In this document: positions 1 to 6,606 of the stretch, piece after piece
Layout: each line of letters opens with the position of its first letter
Position numbering within the stretch: position 1 is the first letter of the stretch
Source of the DNA: Bernardetia sp. ABR2-2B
GTDB taxonomy: Bacteria; Bacteroidota; Bacteroidia; Cytophagales; Bernardetiaceae
NCBI RefSeq assembly: GCF_037126435.1
Contig: NZ_CP147020.1
Span: forward strand, 636,001 to 700,000
Length of the DNA stretch: 64,000 nucleotides
Reading direction: 5' to 3'
Notes under the pieces: model-generated
What the model saw: the letters and a program-made list of their open reading frames with translations, nothing else
Told to the model about the DNA's origin: nothing
Databases searched by the model: none
Translations under genes and position numbers: made by a program

Positions 1-2
1 AT

Positions 3-416
3 GAAGAAATATGTTTTGAAGATGTTACTCTTTCAGAGCGTGAAGGAGTTAGCGAAGTAGAGAAAATAAAGCAAGATGCAAGGCGAACAAGCTCAGTAAA
101 TTACAATATGTACACAAATAACGGTAATAGCTTTTACCCAGAGCAATATTTGAAATATTGGCAAATAATAGTCGATACTTACAAACAAATTGAAAGCCTA
201 AACGAAAAAGATTTTTTAGTATTTGAAGCTCCCCTAAATTATCCATGTGTTATGCACGAGGATAAAGCAAAAGAAAATATTAAAATAGAAAATTTGGGAG
301 CTTTTCATCTTATTGAAAATGAGGAGGATTTTAATGAGAAACTAGCATATTATAAAAACCCTAAAATTTCGCATTATTATGAAATTGTGAGTTTTGCTAT
401 AAAAGCAAATTCATAA
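3..416 (+). CDS. hypothetical protein, 5'-truncated by window edge
   Basis: The frame of this gene is open from base 3 to the stop at 416, and the first methionine in frame is only at 108, so the gene very probably begins left of the window. About 137 codons are visible. The product is soluble, rich in Glu, Lys, Asn and Tyr, with no membrane segment or motif that I recognise. It lies upstream of an ArdC-like gene in the phage-like element, in the same direction, and is followed by a hairpin at 428-459. I cannot assign a function. Codon use and the long open frame support a real gene. Confidence 0.6.
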   Translation, partial: EEICFEDVTLSEREGVSEVEKIKQDARRTSSVNYNMYTNNGNSFYPEQYLKYWQIIVDTYKQIESLNEKDFLVFEAPLNYPCVMHEDKAKENIKIENLGAFHLIENEEDFNEKLAYYKNPKISHYYEIVSFAIKANS

Positions 417-427
417 TACCACAAAAA

Positions 428-459
428 AACCCTTGTCAGACGGCAATCTTTCAAGGGTT
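428..459. terminator. hairpin after the truncated first gene
   Basis: Arms AACCCTTG (428-435) and CAAGGGTT (452-459) are perfectly complementary around a 16-nt loop. An A-run lies directly to the left, giving a U-run for leftward transcripts; on the plus strand only an AT-rich tail follows. It may work in both directions, weakly for the plus strand. Confidence 0.5.
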
Positions 460-498
460 ATATATTCAATTTGATTTTTCAAGCAAACTAAATATCAC

Positions 499-945
499 AT
501 GACAAATATACAGGAAATTACGGAACTTGCAAATATACATGCAGCCGAATACGGCACGAGCAGAAAAGAAAAATATATTTACCTCTCAAATCTTAGTAGA
601 AGTCTATTAGAAGCGATTGAGGATGATAATTTGACAGCCGAGTTTTACGAAGATTGCGAAAATACAAACGCAATTCTTAAAAAATACTACCAAAATCAAT
701 ACAGAGTAAAAGAATTTAACACTTTCAAAGGGTGGCAAAAAGAAGGCTTTAAGGTCAGAAAAGGCGCAAAAGCGTTTCTTTTATGGTCAAAACCAAAAGG
801 AAAAAAAGTTGATGAAGAGAAAAAAGTAGAAATAAATAAAAATGTTTTTGTAGAAGGTGCAATTTCAGAAGAAACCGAAGAAAAGAAAAAATATTATATC
901 GCTTATTTATTTTCTAACCTACAAGTCGAAAAAATAGAATTATGA
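499..945 (+). CDS. ArdC N-terminal-domain-like protein
   Basis: A 148-residue protein. Around residues 75-100 it carries the pattern FNTFKGWQKEGFKVRKGAKA followed by a Lys-rich stretch. This resembles the N-terminal ssDNA-binding domain of ArdC-type antirestriction proteins, where an aromatic/W-x-x-G-x-x-V-x-K-G-x-K-A core is typical. The C-terminal metallopeptidase domain of full ArdC proteins is absent, and the protein ends about 45 residues after the core. By analogy it could bind single-stranded DNA during phage replication or counter host restriction, but only the domain likeness is visible. Its stop overlaps the next start by four bases (ATGA), indicating translational coupling. Confidence 0.5.
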   Translation: MTNIQEITELANIHAAEYGTSRKEKYIYLSNLSRSLLEAIEDDNLTAEFYEDCENTNAILKKYYQNQYRVKEFNTFKGWQKEGFKVRKGAKAFLLWSKPKGKKVDEEKKVEINKNVFVEGAISEETEEKKKYYIAYLFSNLQVEKIEL

Positions 946-1142
946 AAAAACAAATTTTAGTAACTTTTGAGTTTGATATAAAAAAACCTTCTCAATCTTT
1001 AAGCGAAATTTTAGAAGATTTTGCACTAACTCAAATAGTAGAACAAAAACTAAATAATATTTTCAAAGGCTCATTTATTTATTACTCTGACACAGGAGAA
1101 GAACAAGAAATAAAAGGCACATGGGAAATAAAGTATATTTAA
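942..1142 (+). CDS. small hypothetical phage protein
   Basis: A 66-residue protein that starts inside the stop codon of the ArdC-like gene (ATGA overlap), so the two are almost certainly co-transcribed and coupled. It begins with a predicted beta strand (KKQILVTFEFDI), followed by an amphipathic helix and two short strands. I see no motif, membrane segment or signal peptide. It is followed by a terminator-like hairpin at 1173-1208, making it the last gene of this short operon. Function unknown. Confidence 0.55.
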   Translation: MKKQILVTFEFDIKKPSQSLSEILEDFALTQIVEQKLNNIFKGSFIYYSDTGEEQEIKGTWEIKYI

Positions 1143-1172
1143 TCTAAAATCTATTTTTTTTATAAAACTTTT

Positions 1173-1208
1173 CTACTTCCAAAATTCATTTTTTGGAGGT
1201 AGATTTTT
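1173..1208 (+). terminator. rho-independent terminator
   Basis: Arms CTACTTCCAAAA (1173-1184) and TTTTGGAGGTAG (1191-1202) pair with a single G-T wobble and a 6-nt loop, followed by ATTTTTG. It lies 30 nt after the stop of the small gene ending at 1142. Confidence 0.7.
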
Positions 1209-1254
1209 GTGCTTTATAGTTTACTATTTTTCGGTAAGTGCGCTATGAGCATAC

Positions 1255-1312
1255 CCAAATTACAACCCCCTTCAAAAAGAAAGTAGCCTTTTTAAAGGGG
1301 GTTGTAATTTGG
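1255..1312. repeat. long hairpin with 25-nt arms
   Basis: Left arm 1255-1279 and right arm 1288-1312 are inverted copies differing at one position, separated by an 8-nt loop (AAAGTAGC). The core of the stem is a C5/G5 tract, unusual in this AT-rich DNA. It sits in the gap between the ArdC-like operon and the PAS gene and is followed at once by a second hairpin. It could be an RNA structure, a recombination or packaging signal, or a remnant of a small inverted-repeat element; the sequence alone does not decide. Confidence 0.7.
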
Positions 1313-1326
1313 CTGCTTGAAAAAAC

Positions 1327-1366
1327 GGATAACAGAAAGCTTGAGGCTTTCCGTTATCCATTTTTC
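1327..1366 (+). terminator. terminator-like hairpin
   Basis: Arms GGATAACAGAAAGC (1327-1340) and GCTTTCCGTTATCC (1346-1359) pair with one mismatch around a 5-nt loop and are followed by ATTTTTCGG. Together with the hairpin at 1255-1312 this argues that 1203-1507 is non-coding and that the PAS gene starts downstream. Confidence 0.65.
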
Positions 1367-1442
1367 GGCTTAGAGCAGTTTTCATTCAACCATTATCGAT
1401 TTTGTTTTAGGAAAAATAATAGTTTATTAAGGCTAAAAATAT

Positions 1443-1458
1443 TCGTACAACATTCTTT
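1443..1458 (+). promoter_or_regulatory. phage motif copy 1 (TCGTACAACATTCTTT)
   Basis: The 16 bases TCGTACAACATTCTTT occur here and again at 6080-6095, in both cases 65-90 nt upstream of the start codon of a phage gene and followed by a C/T-rich stretch. A shared regulatory role, such as a phage promoter or activator site, is plausible but inferred. Confidence 0.35.
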
Positions 1459-1507
1459 CATTCCTATTTTCTTAGCTTTTTTGTATTTAAAACTAAACGC
1501 TCAAGAA

Positions 1508-1897
1508 ATGCCTAAAGATGATGATTTAGAACTAAACAATTTATTTATTCAACTAGCTTATTTAGAGATAATAAGTTATCATTTGCCCATTCCAATGTGT
1601 ATGGTCGATGAAAACATGAACTATCTTGTTTTTTCTAAAAAATGGGAAACTCTATTAGAACATTCTGATAAACCAAAACAAGGTGATAATCATTACGACC
1701 TATTTCCTACTATAAAAAAAGACTATCCGCAATTTGTTGTGGAACATCAAGAATGCTTGAAAAAGGGGAAAGTCATTTCGCAGATTGTAGATGATTTTCA
1801 AGGTATAAAAATTTGGTACACTTTACAGCCTGTAAAATTACCAAACGAAAGAAACGGAATGATTATGATTATTAATGATTTTGAAACAAATTTATAA
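1508..1897 (+). CDS. PAS-fold protein in phage element
   Basis: I chose the ATG at 1508 (129 residues). The longer open frame from 1238 runs through two strong hairpins and is unlikely to be translated. Residues 30 onward (LPIPMCMVDENMNYLVFSKK, then a Trp-containing helix, then a C-terminal sheet ending IKIWYTLQPVKLP...GMIMIINDF) follow the usual PAS domain order: a sensor strand pair, helices, and a closing three-strand sheet. No kinase, cyclase or HTH domain is attached, so it would be a free-standing PAS module, which is unusual inside a phage. A stop-to-start gap of 3 nt links it to the next gene. Fold call moderate, role unknown. Confidence 0.5.
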   Translation: MPKDDDLELNNLFIQLAYLEIISYHLPIPMCMVDENMNYLVFSKKWETLLEHSDKPKQGDNHYDLFPTIKKDYPQFVVEHQECLKKGKVISQIVDDFQGIKIWYTLQPVKLPNERNGMIMIINDFETNL

Positions 1898-1900
1898 TTT

Positions 1901-2287
1901 ATGGAAAATAAAGAAAATCTTAGTAATCAACTTTTAAAGGTATTCTCAGAAGTGAAGGAAAATTTAGGAAAACTCTCTGAAAAGTTTGAAGCATTCGATA
2001 AAAAGTATGATGAAAACAACAAAGATATTCCAAGAATGAAGGAGGACCTTACTGTAATCTCACATACGCTTTGGGGAACAAAACCTGACAAACAAGGAGG
2101 ATTAAATCATACTATAAGTGATTTGGAAAAAAAACTAGAAAAATCAGAAGAAGTAAACAAAACTAAATTTGAAGGTTTTGAAAGAATTGTAAATCAAGGA
2201 CGTGGAATGCTTACGCTTGTTTCATTTTTCGCACTAGCACTTAGTATAGCTTCTGGAATAATGACGATAATTATTTTTTTTAGGTAA
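1901..2287 (+). CDS. coiled-coil protein with C-terminal membrane anchor
   Basis: A 128-residue protein. Residues about 1-95 are charged and heptad-like (Lys/Glu-rich, predicted coiled coil). Residues about 103-127 form one hydrophobic helix (MLTLVSFFALALSIASGIMT) ending close to the C-terminus, so it would be a tail-anchored inner-membrane protein with a cytoplasmic coiled coil. Small proteins of this design in phage elements sometimes belong to lysis or superinfection-exclusion functions, but nothing here proves that. The stop overlaps the start of the next gene by one base. Confidence 0.55.
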   Translation: MENKENLSNQLLKVFSEVKENLGKLSEKFEAFDKKYDENNKDIPRMKEDLTVISHTLWGTKPDKQGGLNHTISDLEKKLEKSEEVNKTKFEGFERIVNQGRGMLTLVSFFALALSIASGIMTIIIFFR

Positions 2288-2631
2288 TGATTTCAACCCA
2301 AACCATATTTTTACGAGAAGCTCTAAAGCAAATGAATGCTAGAGATGAGGATAATAACCTCATTCCTTTTTCTCTAAGATTGTACACAGCAGACAGGAAA
2401 AATAAAACGGGAGGACAATTACTCTATTTTGAAAATTGTGTAATCTCAAAACTTGCAAGACTAACAGAACTTCAAAAAAAATATAGAAGACTTGCCTTAA
2501 AAGACAAAACCATAAAAGCGAATCACTGGGAAAACTCTACTAGAAATATTTTACTCCTTAATAGTGGCGAAATCAGAACCGTACATATTCGTCTTATCAC
2601 TCATTTCAATAGCCAAAAAATTATATGGTAG
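2287..2631 (+). CDS. hypothetical phage protein
   Basis: A 114-residue basic, soluble protein with a middle helical segment rich in Lys/Arg (ELQKKYRRLALKDKTIKANH) and a C-terminal strand pair (GEIRTVHIRLITHFN). It overlaps the upstream gene by one base and the downstream portal-like gene by seven, so it belongs to a tightly packed phage operon. By position it may be a head or DNA-handling accessory. No recognisable domain. Confidence 0.5.
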   Translation: MISTQTIFLREALKQMNARDEDNNLIPFSLRLYTADRKNKTGGQLLYFENCVISKLARLTELQKKYRRLALKDKTIKANHWENSTRNILLLNSGEIRTVHIRLITHFNSQKIIW

Positions 2632-4010
2632 AGCAAAACACAAATAAGAATACAGAAGTCATCCACGCAGGAACTACACCAAATGGAGAAGCGTATGTTT
2701 TGCCAAAATTAGGTTTGCTCACTCATGTATCAACTTCAAGCGTAAGTCAAAAAAAACCTCTTCCTGCAAATCCAAAAGATTTAGACGCAGAAAGTCAAAG
2801 TTCAGATGTATTTTATTGGGGAGATGATAATAACTTTCCTGCTCAATTGATTGCAAGAATTAGAAAAAGTCCTGTAATTCCTTCTACATTAGACTGGAAA
2901 GTGAGAGCTTTGTATGCGCTTGGTTTGGAATATGGATATTATCAAATCGAAAACAATGAGAAAGTTTTTAAACTTATTTTGGATGAAGAAATTGAGGAAT
3001 TTCTATATAATACCAAGATAAATGAGTATTTAGCTAAAGCATTAAAAGATTTTTACACCTTCTACAATGTATTTCCAGAGCTTGTTCTATCTGTAAATAG
3101 AGAAAAAATAAGCCTTTTGGTTGCTCAAGAAGCCTCTTTTTGTAGATGGTCTAAACAAGAAAAAGATGGACGTTTCAAAGATTGTTATATTCGTTCAAAC
3201 TGGGATAATGATTCTAAAGAAAAAGCAATCAAAATTCCTGTTTTAGATTCTTATTTTGATAACGTAGAAACATTGAAAGCTAAAAAAGGACATAATTTTA
3301 TTTATCCCTTATCCTATCCTTCAACAGCTACAATAGGCTATCAAGAACCTGAATGGCATTCTATCATTCGCTCAAATTGGCTAGACTTAGCTGAAGCAAT
3401 ACCTCTTTTCAAAAAGACATTGCTTAAAAATCAAATCACAGTAAAATATGTAGTTCATGTTCCTTCCTATTTTTGGTCTTGGAAATATCCTGATTGGGCA
3501 AAATATGATTTAGATAAGAAAAAAGAACTACAAAAGAAAGTATTTGATGAGTTTCAAACATTTATGTCTGGAGAAGAAAATGCAGGTAAAGTATTTTTCT
3601 CTCTTTTTGCATTTAATGAAAAAGGAGGAGGAACAGAGTATCCAGGATGGAGATTCGAACCTTTAGACGACAAAATAAAAGATGGTATCTATCTGGAAGA
3701 TTCTCAAGAAGCAAATAGTAATATGCTCTATGCTCTTGGAGTGCCATCGGCTTTGATAGGAAATAGTCCGAACGATTCAGGACACGGAGGAGGTAGTGGT
3801 TCAGATGTGCGAGAACACATGAACTTATACTGGTTGCTAAATACGCTGCACGAAAATATCCTTTTGCAGCCCCTAGAATTTGTAGCAAAATACAACGGTT
3901 GGAACAAAAGGTTAGGAAAGCGCATTAAATTCCGTTTCAAAAAAACAACTATGCAAACACTCAATCAAGTTGCGCCAAAAGACAGAGAAACTAACCCACA
4001 ACCTAACTAA
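2625..4010 (+). CDS. phage portal-like protein
   Basis: A 461-residue protein. Its plan resembles portal proteins of Bacteroidota phages: an N-terminal segment with a W-G-D-D-N-x-F-P motif (about residues 65-72), a long helical middle, and a C-terminal part with ALGVPSALIG, then a Gly/Ser-rich loop (about 385-395) and a helix ending before PLEFVAKYNGW. The DPL/ALGVP-type motif plus Gly-rich loop is typical of ATP-independent portal and portal-adaptor proteins that form the dodecameric DNA channel. Length (about 450) fits. No terminase or capsid gene flanks it in the window, which is unusual for a portal. The call rests on recall of family features, not on a search. Confidence 0.55.
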   Translation: MVEQNTNKNTEVIHAGTTPNGEAYVLPKLGLLTHVSTSSVSQKKPLPANPKDLDAESQSSDVFYWGDDNNFPAQLIARIRKSPVIPSTLDWKVRALYALGLEYGYYQIENNEKVFKLILDEEIEEFLYNTKINEYLAKALKDFYTFYNVFPELVLSVNREKISLLVAQEASFCRWSKQEKDGRFKDCYIRSNWDNDSKEKAIKIPVLDSYFDNVETLKAKKGHNFIYPLSYPSTATIGYQEPEWHSIIRSNWLDLAEAIPLFKKTLLKNQITVKYVVHVPSYFWSWKYPDWAKYDLDKKKELQKKVFDEFQTFMSGEENAGKVFFSLFAFNEKGGGTEYPGWRFEPLDDKIKDGIYLEDSQEANSNMLYALGVPSALIGNSPNDSGHGGGSGSDVREHMNLYWLLNTLHENILLQPLEFVAKYNGWNKRLGKRIKFRFKKTTMQTLNQVAPKDRETNPQPN

Positions 4011-4013
4011 ACT

Positions 4014-5000
4014 ATGAAATTACTTATAAAAGAAACTGTAGAAGTAAAGGAATACGTAGAAAATGTAGCACTTACAAAATCTATTAAAAATATTCGTCCT
4101 TCTTTAAAAACGGCAACTACAAAGTATTTATTTAGGTATATTCCTAGAGATTTTTATAAAGATTTTTCTAAAAAGTATGATGACGGAGATTTGAATGAGT
4201 TTGAAGAAGAACTATTACCTTATCTACAAGAAACTATAGTATTATATGCTTTTGCTATTTCAACAGCAAAAAGGCAAGTTATAGAAACGGATTCTGGAAT
4301 TCATATTATCAGCACAGCAAATCAAAAAACAGCTTTTGAACATCAAATAAAAGCATTAAAAGACACTTATTTAGAAGATGCAAACTATGCACTGGAAGAA
4401 CTTTTAGAGTTTCTCACAGAAAACGCTGATAAAACAGAACTTCTCAAATGGAGAAAGTCTGATTATTTCACAGAAACAAATGAATGTTTTATCAAAAACT
4501 CAAAGGAGTGCAACAAAATTGCATCATCATTAAATATTGAAGCTCGTCATTTTATAGAAATGAAATCTGATTTGATGAAGGTGCAAGAAAAGCAAATCAA
4601 AGCTACTTTGACTCCTTCTTTGTATGAAGAGCTGCTCAAACAATACAAAGGAAGTAATGTAAATGAGCGCAACAAAAAGCTTTTACAGCCCATCAAAGAA
4701 GCGATTTTGTATCTAGGCTATGTAAAATATACCGACTTACAACAGCTAAAAAATACTACAGATGGAACGACAATTCCTAAAAAAACTACTAATTCTTTAT
4801 CTTCAAGAGAACAGGCAACTGGAGAAGTTCTAAGTGCTTTTTCTTTCAGACTGTACGAAGAAGGAAACGCAGCTCTAGGAGAACTAAAAACTTTCTTAGA
4901 TGATAATTATAGAGATTATCCCCTTTACGAAAACTCTAAAAATTTTGGACAACCTAAAGTAATCCAAAATGATAAAAATAATTCTTATTATGTACCCTAA
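4014..5000 (+). CDS. phage structural or head-tail protein, DUF6712-like
   Basis: A 328-residue, mostly helical, acidic and Lys-rich soluble protein that follows the portal-like gene after 3 nt. A long C-terminal segment (about 285-320, ALGELKTFLDDNYRDYPLYENS) resembles the end of an uncharacterised Bacteroidota phage-associated family that I associate with DUF6712; this is recall and uncertain. Position directly after the portal suggests a head-tail joining or capsid-associated role. No signal peptide or membrane segment. Confidence 0.45.
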   Translation: MKLLIKETVEVKEYVENVALTKSIKNIRPSLKTATTKYLFRYIPRDFYKDFSKKYDDGDLNEFEEELLPYLQETIVLYAFAISTAKRQVIETDSGIHIISTANQKTAFEHQIKALKDTYLEDANYALEELLEFLTENADKTELLKWRKSDYFTETNECFIKNSKECNKIASSLNIEARHFIEMKSDLMKVQEKQIKATLTPSLYEELLKQYKGSNVNERNKKLLQPIKEAILYLGYVKYTDLQQLKNTTDGTTIPKKTTNSLSSREQATGEVLSAFSFRLYEEGNAALGELKTFLDDNYRDYPLYENSKNFGQPKVIQNDKNNSYYVP

Positions 5001-5011
5001 ATTTTAATTTT

Positions 5012-5227
5012 ATGGCAACTATCACAGAAGTAAAAGTTACTGTCAAAGCGCATCAAGATGACATCTTTGCAGAAGCTACAGTTAATAAAAGTAATGAAAC
5101 TATCACGGTCAAAGACAATGATGGACTGGATTTTAGAATAGAAGATTATCCAAAAAATAAATTAGATGATTTGATTGCTGTTCTTACGGCAATTTCAACA
5201 TCAGCAACAACCGAATTTGCTGCATAA
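5012..5227 (+). CDS. small hypothetical phage protein
   Basis: A 71-residue acidic protein with alternating beta-strand pattern (ITEVKVTVKAHQDDIFAEAT) and a short C-terminal helix. It starts 11 nt after the preceding gene and is followed by a clear terminator at 5261-5292, so it is the last gene of the portal operon. No known domain. Confidence 0.55.
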   Translation: MATITEVKVTVKAHQDDIFAEATVNKSNETITVKDNDGLDFRIEDYPKNKLDDLIAVLTAISTSATTEFAA

Positions 5228-5260
5228 CGGAAATAAATAAACTTACTTACAAACAAAAAA

Positions 5261-5292
5261 GCCTTTCAAAATCTAATTTGAAAGGCTTTTTT
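5261..5292. terminator. bidirectional terminator
   Basis: Arms GCCTTTCAAA (5261-5270) and TTTGAAAGGC (5277-5286) pair perfectly with a 6-nt loop, with an A-run on the left and TTTTTTATTT on the right. It lies between a rightward gene ending at 5227 and a leftward gene ending at 5300, and can serve both. Confidence 0.85.
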
Positions 5293-5299
5293 ATTTGGT

Positions 5300-5704
5300 C
5301 TAATCTTCTAAAAACTCAAGCATTGTTCTAACTCTAAGTATTTCAGGATTATCACTACTCAAACCTGTTTCTTCTATCAGCGTTTCTATCCTATCTGCAT
5401 CTACCGATTCATTTTCAATTAATATATAAATTCTTTCAAGTTTTTTTTGAATGTCAAACTGAAAGTTAGGAGGTTTTCCTTCCAAGTACCTTACCATTTG
5501 CTCTACGCAAGATGATAATTCCTTTGGCTCTCTTGTTTCACTCATTGCATTAATAAATTCTACTAATACAAGTTGTTCGGCAGGTGTAAAATTCATAGTT
5601 TCATTGATTTGAATATTCAATGCTTCTTTCATTTCTAAATTATGAGCATTGTCTTTAGTCTGCACTTTTTTTGCAGATTCGTTTTTCTTACTTTTGTCTT
5701 GCAT
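5300..5704 (-). CDS. hypothetical protein on the opposite strand of the phage module
   Basis: A 134-residue soluble, acidic, helical protein with a disordered Lys/Asn-rich N-terminus (about 1-25) and several amphipathic helices. It is the only leftward gene among the phage structural genes and lies back to back with the small putative DNA-binding gene at 5854, with the palindrome at 5818-5833 between them. That divergent layout is typical of a phage control region, so a regulatory role is possible. I see no helix-turn-helix and no recognisable family. Confidence 0.5.
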   Translation of the reverse strand: MQDKSKKNESAKKVQTKDNAHNLEMKEALNIQINETMNFTPAEQLVLVEFINAMSETREPKELSSCVEQMVRYLEGKPPNFQFDIQKKLERIYILIENESVDADRIETLIEETGLSSDNPEILRVRTMLEFLED

Positions 5705-5817
5705 AAATTCGGTTTATGTAAGCACAACATTTATTCTACCGTTCGAAAAGTTGATAAATTGTTGTGCTTCTGTTTTCAAAATAATTGAAATCAAAACTAC
5801 AAATTTTTATTCAATTA

Positions 5818-5833
5818 GCCTAATATATTAGGC
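5818..5833. promoter_or_regulatory. perfect 16-bp palindrome, probable operator
   Basis: GCCTAATATATTAGGC is a perfect palindrome. It ends 8 nt before a TATATTTG box (5842-5849), so a protein bound here would cover the region upstream of that promoter. It lies in the 149-bp gap between divergent genes at 5704 and 5854. Confidence 0.6.
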
Positions 5834-5841
5834 GTTTTTTG

Positions 5842-5849
5842 TATATTTG
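5842..5849 (+). promoter_or_regulatory. Bacteroidota -7 box (TATATTTG)
   Basis: An exact match to TAnnTTTG, the Bacteroidota -7 consensus. It lies only 4 nt before the ATG at 5854. A normal start site about 6-8 nt downstream would fall on or next to the ATG, suggesting a leaderless mRNA (inference). No clear TTG -33 box is seen. Confidence 0.5.
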
Positions 5850-5853
5850 TTTT

Positions 5854-6063
5854 ATGAATGCACAAAGCGAAAAACCAGAGATTTTAAAGTTTATAGAAGA
5901 ACGTCGACCTTTTTTAAATATACAAGGCATTGAAGAAGGTGCAAAACTTCCTGATAAGACATTACAAAAATACTTGTACGGTATTCGTGCGTTTCCAAAA
6001 AAGCACATCGAAACATTAGAAAACTTTTGTAAGCAATGGTTAGGCTACATAAAAGAGAAATAA
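5854..6063 (+). CDS. small putative HTH DNA-binding protein
   Basis: A 69-residue protein from the ATG at 5854; the open frame begins at a TTG at 5839, inside the -7 box, which I reject as start. Residues about 25-60 read IEEGAKLPDKTLQKYLYGIR, then P-K-K-H-I-E-T-L-x-x-F-C. This looks like a Cro/CI-type helix-turn-helix: a turn after G, a recognition helix with TLQKYL, and a closing helix. The family is common in Bacteroidota phages but unnamed to my knowledge. The palindrome just upstream is its likely (auto)regulatory site. Regulator of lysis or structural genes is an inference. Confidence 0.5.
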   Translation: MNAQSEKPEILKFIEERRPFLNIQGIEEGAKLPDKTLQKYLYGIRAFPKKHIETLENFCKQWLGYIKEK

Positions 6064-6079
6064 ACAGGGTAAAAAAGCC

Positions 6080-6095
6080 TCGTACAACATTCTTT
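6080..6095 (+). promoter_or_regulatory. phage motif copy 2 (TCGTACAACATTCTTT)
   Basis: Second exact copy of the 16-nt motif at 1443-1458, located 73 nt before the ATG of the membrane protein at 6169. Both copies continue into a C/T-rich stretch (TTTACTCCCTCG here). Confidence 0.35.
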
Positions 6096-6110
6096 TACTC
6101 CCTCGTTTCA

Positions 6111-6165
6111 AATAAATTTGAGTTCGTTAATTAGTCCAATTACTTACTTTTTACTCAAATTTATT
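6111..6165 (+). promoter_or_regulatory. leader hairpin before lysis module
   Basis: AATAAATTTGAG (6111-6122) and CTCAAATTTATT (6154-6165) form a perfect 12-bp inverted repeat with a 31-nt loop that ends 3 nt before the ATG at 6169. In an mRNA it would hide the ribosome entry region of the membrane protein gene; in DNA it could be a binding site. Confidence 0.45.
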
Positions 6166-6168
6166 CGT

Positions 6169-6606
6169 ATGAATTTCCTAGCTCAAATTGCTTCTAGCCA
6201 TATTTCAAAAATCATTTTCCGTAAAGTCCCTACAAAATTTAAAAAGTTTGTAACTTTTATTATGGAATTTCTTTTTGCTACCTTATTTATCTTTTTAGAT
6301 AAAAATCCGAATGACGAGGAGCAAATGGAACAACTCGTAGAAGAAAAATCTTCTGAACTCTCTGTATTTGCAGTAGATGAACAAGCGCATATTTTGCGTA
6401 AACGTGTTCAGCGTGGAGAAATATCTCAAGATGATGCAGATGATACTATTATGGCAGGACAAGCCTACAAACTTATGCTTCTCAATCTCAACACCAAAGG
6501 AAATTTAGATATTGTTTTGACTGAAGAGGACGAAAAAAAAAGCCCCGAACTGGTCAAGTCGATGACGGAATCCTTGCACCTGACAGCTCTAAATCATGTC
6601 TCATAG
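6169..6606 (+). CDS. membrane protein upstream of and probably fused by frameshift to the amidase
   Basis: The ATG at 6169 gives 145 residues; the frame opens at a TTG at 6118 inside the leader hairpin, so I prefer 6169. Residues about 26-44 form one hydrophobic helix (FVTFIMEFLFATLFIFLDK), followed by an acidic region and a helix around 75-115. A run of nine A lies at 6533-6541 (codons about 122-125). Past this run the zero frame continues only 22 codons of unremarkable sequence to a stop at 6606, whereas the -1 frame opens into a complete amidase. The product may therefore be a short membrane protein (holin or spanin-like by position) and the anchor of a longer membrane-tethered lysin. Confidence 0.55.
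   Translation: MNFLAQIASSHISKIIFRKVPTKFKKFVTFIMEFLFATLFIFLDKNPNDEEQMEQLVEEKSSELSVFAVDEQAHILRKRVQRGEISQDDADDTIMAGQAYKLMLLNLNTKGNLDIVLTEEDEKKSPELVKSMTESLHLTALNHVS
6533..6541 (+). other. A9 slippery run, candidate -1 frameshift site
   Basis: Nine consecutive A sit where the frame of the membrane protein would have to move by -1 to enter the amidase. In zero frame the run offers A AAA AAA, a known type of slippery heptamer; after slipping, the next codon is AAG at 6540. The alternatives are a true single-base indel (mutation or assembly error) at the homopolymer. Confidence 0.5.

Noticed and set aside
1238..1507. N-terminal 90-residue extension of the PAS protein frame
   Set aside because: It runs through a 25-nt-arm hairpin and a terminator-like hairpin; the residues are low-complexity and unlike the PAS domain. 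Start placed at 1508.
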